This document shows, piece by piece, positions 7,087 to 12,281 of a stretch of 12,281 nucleotides of DNA; the stretch's first letter is position 1, and every line of letters starts with the position of its first letter. Origin of the DNA: Ignavibacteriaceae bacterium (lineage in GTDB: Bacteria > Bacteroidota > Ignavibacteria > Ignavibacteriales > Ignavibacteriaceae); NCBI GenBank assembly GCA_025455085.1, contig JALONF010000049.1, positions 1-12,281 on the forward strand. The letters are read 5' to 3'. The translations under genes were made by a program, and so were the position numbers. The notes beneath the pieces are model-generated. The model was not told the DNA's origin. It searched no databases and saw only the letters and a list, made by a program, of their open reading frames with translations.

Positions 7087-7816
7087 ATGATAAGCTAACC
7101 ACTGCAGTTTCTTTTTTGAGTTGCTTCTTAATTCGTCTTTCTAAAATCCAGCATACGCACAACCAATTCGCACCTAGCGACCAACCGGCAACCACATCTG
7201 CAACAGAATGATTCGCAGGAAGTATTCTGCTAATCCCTATTAAAAATACAATCACAACTCCTGATATTAGTGTGAATCTTTTCGTTTTATGAGAATGCTG
7301 TCTGCGGGAGATGGTAACTGCAAGTGTAGTATAAAATATTGTCCCCATCATAGCATGTCCGCTAGGGAAGGATGAAATAGAATTTGTAACAATTTCGATG
7401 GGATCATCGGGAATCTCGTGAGCGAAAAAAGTTTTTGCAATCAGCATCAGTATACAACCCCCCGTAATAATGAATAATAACCTCCACAAGCGTCGAGACT
7501 CTTTGCGTAAATTGTAATAAATAATGATTATGGTCAGGAAAATAAAAAGTACAGGAAATCCACCAAGGGCTGCAACATCTTTATTCAATCCTACAAACCA
7601 TTCCGGTCCAATAGATTTGCTCCACTTGTTAGTAAAGCCAAGTTTGGATTCAAGAAATGATGATGTAAGTTCAGATAACCAATCAAATAAACCGAGCGCT
7701 GATACTAAAAAAATTATCAAACTACTAATTAATAAAATCAAAGCATAATATTTCTTTTGTCCATCGTTCTCATAATCACTAAAATAAAGAGGATTTAGTT
7801 TTGTCTCTTTTCTCAT
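7076..7816 (-). CDS. PAP2-superfamily membrane phosphatase with altered motif 1
   Basis: This is an integral-membrane PAP2/lipid phosphate phosphatase, 246 residues from the chosen start. Hydrophobic segments lie at about 24-44, 86-102, 111-127, 153-170, 183-197 and 209-224. Motif 2 is intact as PSGH at 151-154. Motif 3 is intact as Ser196-Arg197...His203...Asp207, giving the catalytic His pair. Motif 1 (normally KxxxxxxRP) reads K128...I135-P136, so the phosphate-binding Arg is absent. Likely substrates are prenyl or lipid phosphates or diphosphates. An ATG 13 codons upstream (7855) keeps the frame but lies on top of the candidate -7 element, so I prefer 7816. SD pairing is weak. The 3' end overlaps the nucleosidase gene by 11 bases, tail to tail. 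Confidence 0.82.
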   Translation of the reverse strand: MRKETKLNPLYFSDYENDGQKKYYALILLISSLIIFLVSALGLFDWLSELTSSFLESKLGFTNKWSKSIGPEWFVGLNKDVAALGGFPVLFIFLTIIIIYYNLRKESRRLWRLLFIITGGCILMLIAKTFFAHEIPDDPIEIVTNSISSFPSGHAMMGTIFYTTLAVTISRRQHSHKTKRFTLISGVVIVFLIGISRILPANHSVADVVAGWSLGANWLCVCWILERRIKKQLKKETAVVSLSFNK

Positions 7817-7842
7817 TAATAATAACCTAATTTTTTTTGGTG

Positions 7843-7850
7843 CAAAGATA
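7843..7850 (-). promoter_or_regulatory. Candidate -7 element (TATCTTTG) of the PAP2 gene
   Basis: The minus strand reads TATCTTTG followed by CA, the usual shape of a Bacteroidota -7 element. Initiation about seven bases downstream would leave a leader of about 20 bases before the ATG at 7816. It would exclude the upstream ATG at 7855 from the mRNA. Confidence 0.45.
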
Positions 7851-7963
7851 AGCATTCGGTCTAAATAGTTAATTTAAAATGAGAAAATATTTTATGTGAA
7901 ATTTAACAATGCCGTTGGATAATAGTTCACAGGAAGGAATGATTTCCAGTATTAGACATTGAA

Positions 7964-7994
7964 TACGGGATTGAAATTAGTTTGCAATCCCGTA
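7964..7994 (-). terminator. Perfect 10-base-pair hairpin downstream of the charged secreted protein gene
   Basis: TACGGGATTG (7964-7973) and CAATCCCGTA (7985-7994) are exact reverse complements around an 11-base loop. The structure starts 20 bases after the stop of the minus-strand gene ending at 8015 and precedes the PAP2 promoter region. No T-run follows on the minus strand, so it may end transcription, protect the 3' end of the mRNA, or be a protein-binding palindrome. Confidence 0.5.
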
Positions 7995-8014
7995 AATGTG
8001 GGAGAGAGAGATTA

Positions 8015-8611
8015 TTATTCTAAATCTTTATTAGTTTCGATTATAATCTTCTTTTCTGTCTTAGCATCTTTATTTTTTTCAATAGATATATCAAAATCCT
8101 TATTCTCAGTTTTCAACTTTTCGATATATTCTTCAGCTTCTTTTCCTTCATAAACTTCAGTTTTCTCTTCACCCTTTTCTTTGGTCGTTACAGTGACGGT
8201 TTTATTTCCGTCTTCAACTTCAACTTTAACTTTTTTCTGAATTCCATCTGAAACATCATCAAAATCACCATCAGTTTTGACAATAACAATATTATCATCA
8301 TCGCTTTCGATTTCTATTTCGTTACTTTCACCATCGGCATCGAGGATGATCACTTTTTTCGTTCCGGATTTATCATCAGAGGTATTCCAAATAAAACTGT
8401 GATTTGAACTTCGCTTCAAGTTTTTAAAAAGTTTTTCAGCTTCATCTCCTTCAAAAAGATATTCTTTTCCAGCAGCAGTGATAGTAATCTTATCAACTGA
8501 GCCTTCAATTTTGCTTAATTTTTCCTTAAGATTTTCCTGTGCATTTACGTTAGTAAGAATGAAGAATAAACTAAGGAAGCCAAGCATTAATTTTGGATAA
8601 AGTTTTTTCAT
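8015..8611 (-). CDS. Small secreted, highly charged protein with an internal duplication
   Basis: I do not recognise a named family for this 198-residue protein. It has a clear signal peptide (residues 1-24, cleavage before Gln25). The mature part is extremely rich in Glu, Asp and Lys. Two halves resemble each other. The segment EYLFEGDEAEKLFKNLK (50-66) parallels TEVYEGKEAEEYIEKLK (151-167). Each is preceded by an alternating Thr/Ile/Val strand and followed, after a spacer, by KKVII or KKIII. An acidic cluster (ESDDDN, 102-107, then DGDFDD) lies between them and could bind cations. The start is well supported by GGAGGA just upstream. It lies 87 bases downstream of the YitT gene on the same strand and may share its transcript. 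A periplasmic or surface location is inferred from the signal peptide only. Confidence 0.75.
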   Translation of the reverse strand: MKKLYPKLMLGFLSLFFILTNVNAQENLKEKLSKIEGSVDKITITAAGKEYLFEGDEAEKLFKNLKRSSNHSFIWNTSDDKSGTKKVIILDADGESNEIEIESDDDNIVIVKTDGDFDDVSDGIQKKVKVEVEDGNKTVTVTTKEKGEEKTEVYEGKEAEEYIEKLKTENKDFDISIEKNKDAKTEKKIIIETNKDLE

Positions 8612-8615
8612 TTGA

Positions 8616-8621
8616 TCCTCC
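8616..8621 (-). promoter_or_regulatory. Shine-Dalgarno site GGAGGA of the charged secreted protein
   Basis: The minus strand reads GGAGGA a few bases before the ATG at 8611, one of the strongest ribosome binding sites in the window. It fixes the start. Confidence 0.7.
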
Positions 8622-8698
8622 GATTATTAAAAACTAATTAGAATTACAATATTCAGACGTTTTCAACTAATCGATGTTCCATTATCTGATCGATAAAA

Positions 8699-9649
8699 TT
8701 AAATCCTTCGTCTGAATCCTTCTCCCAGAACTTCGTGCACATTATTAACTGTAACGAATGCGTGCGGATCGATTTGCTTTATAGCGTGTGTCAGTTTGCC
8801 AAGTTCCCTAAGAGCAACGACAGTGAAAATAATTTCTCTATCAATATTTCTGTATAATCCTCGTGCTTTTACCGCAGTAGCTCCCCGACTGAAATCTTTC
8901 ATTATTACTTCTGCAATTTCATCGTTTTTATCTGAAATGATATATGCGGCACGGGCATAATCGAAACCATCAATAATTGCATCAACGAGTCGTCCGGAAA
9001 CAAAAAGCAGAAACAACGCATACAGTGTAAGTGTCATTGCGCTTCTATCACCAGCGAGGTCTTTAAGTTCTATTATGAATCCTGCAAGTACGATTACAAA
9101 GAAATCAATTATCATAATTGCCATTCCTGGCTTGATACCGAATCTTTTCTGCATTATTGCTGCAACAATATCACTTCCTGCAGTTGAGCCTCTGAATTTA
9201 AAGACGATACCGAGACCAATTCCAAGCAACGCTGCGCCCAGTAATATCAAAAATAAAAAATCATCCTGCCGCAGGTTTAATATTGTTTCAGTGTTTTGTA
9301 GCTGGATAAAACTGAATCCTGGAAGTTCACCCCTGAAGAAATCGATAAAGAATGAATTCAAAGTAAATCCAAAAAATGTTCTGGCACCAAATTGAGTTCC
9401 GAGCTCTTTCACTCCCCAGATGAAAAGTGGAATATTAAGAAGCCAGATAGTAATGCCTATTGGAAAAGCGCCACCTGTTAAGTAGTATACTGCCATCGAA
9501 AGACCGCTTACTCCGCCGGGAACTACTTTGGCATCCACAAGAAAAACACCGATGCCGATTGCCATTATAGCCGCACCGACCATAATAAAAATGTAATCCC
9601 GAACAGCTTTTTTGTTGAATTGAATTTTCATTGTATTTAATACAGACAT
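8699..9649 (-). CDS. YitT family membrane protein with C-terminal DUF2179 domain
   Basis: This 316-residue inner-membrane protein has the two-part YitT layout. Residues 16 to about 225 form the membrane domain with hydrophobic segments at about 17-38, 47-60, 62-81, 89-106, 130-150, 174-193 and 205-223. Conserved glycine motifs PGGVSGL (44-50) and FRGSTAGSDIVA (152-163) are present. Residues 228-311 form the cytosolic DUF2179 domain, including RGATAVKARGLY and HAFVTVNNVHEVLGEGF. The family's transported substrate is unknown. The start at 9649 is chosen over Met7 because GGAGGG lies eight bases before it. The length and both domains are complete. The charged secreted protein follows on the same strand after 87 bases. 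Confidence 0.9.
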   Translation of the reverse strand: MSVLNTMKIQFNKKAVRDYIFIMVGAAIMAIGIGVFLVDAKVVPGGVSGLSMAVYYLTGGAFPIGITIWLLNIPLFIWGVKELGTQFGARTFFGFTLNSFFIDFFRGELPGFSFIQLQNTETILNLRQDDFLFLILLGAALLGIGLGIVFKFRGSTAGSDIVAAIMQKRFGIKPGMAIMIIDFFVIVLAGFIIELKDLAGDRSAMTLTLYALFLLFVSGRLVDAIIDGFDYARAAYIISDKNDEIAEVIMKDFSRGATAVKARGLYRNIDREIIFTVVALRELGKLTHAIKQIDPHAFVTVNNVHEVLGEGFRRRI

Positions 9650-9937
9650 TTAGACTTCCCTCCAAAAAATATTTTTTCTAATAGTAAATATCAGTAATAA
9701 AAACTAAACTAAAATTACTTCTTTTAGTTTACTACGCACTTCCTTAATAATATGAAAACCATTAAAACAGTTTTTAGAATAGAGGCCCGTGGATTTCATT
9801 AACCCACAGATTAATTCATGGATTAACGAGAATAAAAAGAGTTACAACCTTTTTAATGGTTTACAAAAAAAGTGATAAACTTGGATTAGTCGTAATTGAA
9901 AGTAAAAGAAATTAAATAAAGATGTGTCGGAGATAAG
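9650..9937. other. Gene-free spacer with degenerate 12-base repeats
   Basis: I see no coding signal in these 288 AT-rich bases between the DUF2279 and YitT genes. At 9786-9827 the minus strand holds three degenerate units of about 12 bases, GTTAATCCATGA, ATTAATCTGTGG and GTTAATGAAATC, followed by CACGGG. GTGG (9789-9792) and CCAC (9804-9807) can pair across it. No convincing terminator for the DUF2279 gene and no clear promoter for the YitT gene could be recognised. Confidence 0.5.
9658..9663 (-). promoter_or_regulatory. Shine-Dalgarno site GGAGGG of the YitT-family gene
   Basis: GGAGGG on the minus strand, eight bases from the ATG at 9649, decides between that start and an in-frame ATG six codons further in. 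Confidence 0.7.
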
Positions 9938-11005
9938 TTAAAAATAAAATCCAAACCACACGCCTTCTTGAGAAAAGCGGATTGTAGGGAGCGGCATACG
10001 AAGAATGTTAACTTCGCTGGCTATAAATTTTGCGAGGTTTGAATTTCCCCAGATAGGTAATTTCCTGAGATCTATATCAAGCCCGAGAAAATATTCTTTG
10101 TAACCTCCCCATGGATTGTTACCGATATCTTTTGCACTTACACCAAATGCCAAACCTAAAGGTGCCAGCCAGTCACTGTAACTTTTTTTCCAGTTATCAG
10201 GAAAATAATGGTGTGGATTTACAGTTAACCAGAAAGTTAATCCTTCGTAGTCTTCAATTAATGCTTGTGGGTCCGTATTATATCTCATCTCTTTCCAGGC
10301 TTCTGATTTATGCCAGCTGAACTTGGGATGAATTCCTCCTAAAGCATCATAATTGAACTGCTGCAAAACATAAAATGCCGAACCAGCAGTATTGGCAAGC
10401 ATATCACCCCAGCTAAATCCCCAATCAGCCATGAATGCATCTGATATTTCTATCTCAAGCATCCAGAGCCATCCTGTTAACGCGCCGTACCAAACTGAAG
10501 AAGTACCGGACATTCCTGACCATCTATAAATTTTTCCTGTTAGATCACTAGTAAAGTATGCGTCCGTAAAATGTCCAAATTTATCCATCTGCTGATATTT
10601 TCCCCAGTCCTCCGAAAAATCAAGTGAGTGGAATACAGTTGTTTCTTTGGTATACCAAACTTCTCGCTGATACATATATGCAACCGTATTTACCGCCGCT
10701 ATCACTCCGAGCATTGAACTCAATCGTAAGTAATCAATTTCAGAATATTTCCTCCAGGTCGTTCCGTCAATCATTGGTCGCTCGCTATTCAAAAAAATTG
10801 GCTGACTTGCCATACCAAGTTTTGGTTTGATGGTTGGATATAAAAATTCATCAGAAAACGATAAAAGATTATTATTTGAAATATTAATGTTGGAAGCAGT
10901 AGAAAAATTTAATAAGCTGTGCAGCGAATAAGTTGAATCTTGTGCCATGTTGAATGAATGGGCTATCAGAAAAATAACCAGTACTATTTTGCTTATGAAA
11001 TGCAC
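9938..11005 (-). CDS. DUF2279 (YfiM-like) envelope protein
   Basis: This 355-residue exported protein of unknown function starts with GTG. An in-frame TAA lies five codons upstream, and GTG is the only usual start that leaves a complete signal peptide (about residues 4-21). The DUF2279 core spans about 90-215. It includes MDKFGHFTDAY (140-150), the tryptophan-rich helix WYGALTGWLWMLEIEISD (172-189) and GFSWGDMLAN (196-205), in which His, Glu and Asp residues lie in a membrane-like setting. The C-terminal 100 residues have alternating aromatic/hydrophobic strands and end in Phe (VWFGFYF), which resembles an outer-membrane beta-barrel or surface-layer end. That last point is inference. There is no obvious SD. 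The gene is divergent from the multiheme cytochrome gene, sharing a 191-base upstream region. Confidence 0.75.
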   Translation of the reverse strand: MHFISKIVLVIFLIAHSFNMAQDSTYSLHSLLNFSTASNINISNNNLLSFSDEFLYPTIKPKLGMASQPIFLNSERPMIDGTTWRKYSEIDYLRLSSMLGVIAAVNTVAYMYQREVWYTKETTVFHSLDFSEDWGKYQQMDKFGHFTDAYFTSDLTGKIYRWSGMSGTSSVWYGALTGWLWMLEIEISDAFMADWGFSWGDMLANTAGSAFYVLQQFNYDALGGIHPKFSWHKSEAWKEMRYNTDPQALIEDYEGLTFWLTVNPHHYFPDNWKKSYSDWLAPLGLAFGVSAKDIGNNPWGGYKEYFLGLDIDLRKLPIWGNSNLAKFIASEVNILRMPLPTIRFSQEGVWFGFYF

Positions 11006-11143
11006 AATGTTGAATATTTATTTCTTAAAAATTATTTCAAATAACTATTAATTGCAATATTTATTCCACACGAACTACTGCAATAACTGACGTTTCTTAT
11101 TAAATCATTCATATTAAAGCTACTTTTAACCTAAAAAGTTGGT

Positions 11144-11171
11144 AAATTTCACAAAAGAAAATTTCACAAAA
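11144..11171. promoter_or_regulatory. Two 13-base direct repeats in the divergent promoter region of the cytochrome gene
   Basis: AAATTTCACAAAA occurs exactly at 11144-11156 and again at 11159-11171, a period of 15 bases, 26 bases before the cytochrome start codon. The position fits a regulator binding two sites close to the promoter. No known operator consensus (such as FNR TTGAT...ATCAA) matches. Low complexity could also explain part of the repeat. Confidence 0.4.
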
Positions 11172-11196
11172 TGCGAGATAATACGCCATAATAAGT

Positions 11197-12281
11197 ATGA
11201 AAGTATTTTTACCAATCATAGTGCTGCTTTTTGTTTCTTTTACAACACTTGCTCAGGACCATAAGGAGAACGTTTCCGGACCTTTTGAAAATGTTAAACA
11301 AGTTATAGAAGAATGTTTGATGTGCCACGATGACTCTGGCGATGAAGTGCTTCAATCAAATCACTGGAACTGGCTGACAAGCAATTTAGCTGCTGCAACT
11401 CATCCTGTAATCACAAATGGTAAACACGTTCCGATTAATAATTTTTGTTTTGCTGTTTCTGATAGTTTACTTCAATGCACAAGTTGCCATTTACCATTCA
11501 TCGGGATGGATGAGTCTTTTGAATTTAATGCTGCAGAAAATATTGATTGTCTGGTTTGTCACGATCAGACAGGGACGTATAAAAGATCACCTTTTGGAAC
11601 TGGTTTACCTGAACAAGAAATGGATTTACTCGCAATTGCTCAAAGTGTCGGCAAACCAAAATCTGAAAATTGCGGAACATGTCATTTTGGTGGAAGCGGT
11701 GGAGTATTGATGAGAAGTGGAGCAATGGACAAAAGTCTTCTCAATCCCACAGAAGAAATTGATTATCATCTCGGTGGATTAGGTTTTGGCTGTGCTGATT
11801 GTCATGAAACCAAAAGTCACAACATTTCATTAAAAACTGAGTCAGGCAAAAGTCCGGTTGCCTGCGAAAATTGCCATGATGCCGAACCACACAAAAAAGA
11901 ATTATTAAATCAGCACTCATCTGCCGTCGCTTGTCAGACATGCCATATTCCAACGTATGCAAGAACAGAACCAGCAATATCTTTTTGGGATTGGTCAAAG
12001 GCAGGTGATGATAGAGAGTCAACCAAAAATGAATTTGGTGAAGAAAATTATTTTAAGTCAAAGGGTGAACTTGTTTGGGCAAAAAACATTCGTCCTGAAT
12101 ATTACTGGAACAATGGCACTGACGATTACTTTGAACTCGGTGAAAAAAATGAAAAATCAAAGTTGATAGCTTTGAATAAACCAACCGGGAAAATATCCGA
12201 TACTAATTCCAGAATTTCACCATTTAAAGTTGTAAGAGTAAAACAACCATATGATCCGGTAAATAAATATCTTATCAATCC
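11197..12281 (+). CDS. Octaheme tetrathionate reductase-family cytochrome c, running off the right edge
   Basis: This is an exported multihaem cytochrome c of the octahaem tetrathionate reductase (Otr) family. Members reduce tetrathionate, and in vitro also nitrite and hydroxylamine. A signal peptide covers residues 1-19 (cleavage before Gln20). The frame stays open for 361 codons to the window edge. Seven CxxCH motifs are visible at residues 40, 94, 118, 159, 199, 223 and 246. The eighth is expected near the C-terminus outside the window. Family landmarks include NHWNW (55-59), NNFC (81-84), NIDCLVCHDQTGTYK (115-129), HLGGLGFGCADCH (191-203), WDWSKAG (264-270), PEYYWNNG (300-307) and SPFKVVRVKQPYDPVNK (341-357). 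There is no SD before the ATG. The product is periplasmic and would take electrons from the quinol pool through a partner not seen here. The physiological substrate is unproven. Confidence 0.88.
   Translation, partial: MKVFLPIIVLLFVSFTTLAQDHKENVSGPFENVKQVIEECLMCHDDSGDEVLQSNHWNWLTSNLAAATHPVITNGKHVPINNFCFAVSDSLLQCTSCHLPFIGMDESFEFNAAENIDCLVCHDQTGTYKRSPFGTGLPEQEMDLLAIAQSVGKPKSENCGTCHFGGSGGVLMRSGAMDKSLLNPTEEIDYHLGGLGFGCADCHETKSHNISLKTESGKSPVACENCHDAEPHKKELLNQHSSAVACQTCHIPTYARTEPAISFWDWSKAGDDRESTKNEFGEENYFKSKGELVWAKNIRPEYYWNNGTDDYFELGEKNEKSKLIALNKPTGKISDTNSRISPFKVVRVKQPYDPVNKYLIN

Noticed and set aside
8669..8694. ATCGAT inverted repeats between the YitT and charged-protein genes as a terminator
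   Set aside because: Each six-base word is self-palindromic, the loop is 13 bases and no T-run follows, so it is too weak to call.
9075..9395. A 106-codon plus-strand open frame opposite the YitT gene
   Set aside because: It mirrors membrane-protein codons on the other strand and has no family resemblance or start signal.
11417..11710. A 97-codon plus-strand open frame within the cytochrome gene
   Set aside because: It lies in another frame of a gene whose seven haem motifs make the true frame certain.

Overview
The window looks like a chromosomal segment of an AT-rich member of the Bacteroidota/Chlorobiota lineage, most likely an Ignavibacteria-type organism. Three things point this way: the gene families (a large secreted BNR/sortilin-like repeat protein, an M64 peptidase, a Bacteroidetes-type AMP nucleosidase, an octaheme cytochrome), several TAnnTTTG -7 promoter elements, and yet clear Shine-Dalgarno sites in front of several genes. 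This placement is inferred from family content. There is no rRNA, tRNA, CRISPR array, transposase or phage gene in the window.

Layout, left to right. Positions 1-2898 (minus) hold a secreted beta-propeller protein of the VPS10/sortilin-like BNR family. Its reading frame is broken twice, and at each break a stretch of the family's usual sequence also appears to be missing. Positions 2899-3194 are a gene-free spacer with GC-rich inverted repeats. Positions 3195-4517 (minus) encode a COG2403 / cyclic-2,3-diphosphoglycerate-synthetase-like P-loop protein. Positions 4518-4804 are a divergent spacer with short degenerate repeats and promoters. Positions 4805-6280 (plus) encode a secreted M64 zinc peptidase, followed 32 bases later by an AMP nucleosidase-like enzyme (6313-7086, plus).

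The AMP nucleosidase gene overlaps tail to tail by 11 bases with a PAP2 membrane phosphatase gene (7076-7816, minus), whose first catalytic motif is altered. Further right on the minus strand lie a small secreted, highly charged protein with an internal duplication (8015-8611), a YitT/DUF2179 membrane protein (8699-9649) and a DUF2279 envelope protein (9938-11005). A divergent intergenic region with a 13-base direct repeat then leads to an octaheme tetrathionate-reductase-family multiheme cytochrome c (11197 to the right edge, plus), with seven of its haem motifs visible.

The genes do not form one pathway. The common theme is envelope and export: five products (the BNR protein, peptidase, charged protein, DUF2279 protein and cytochrome) carry signal peptides, and two more are membrane proteins. 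I see no convincing new multi-gene system. The best leads are the twice-broken BNR gene, the PAP2 protein lacking the motif-1 arginine, the duplicated charged secreted protein, and the repeat-decorated spacers.
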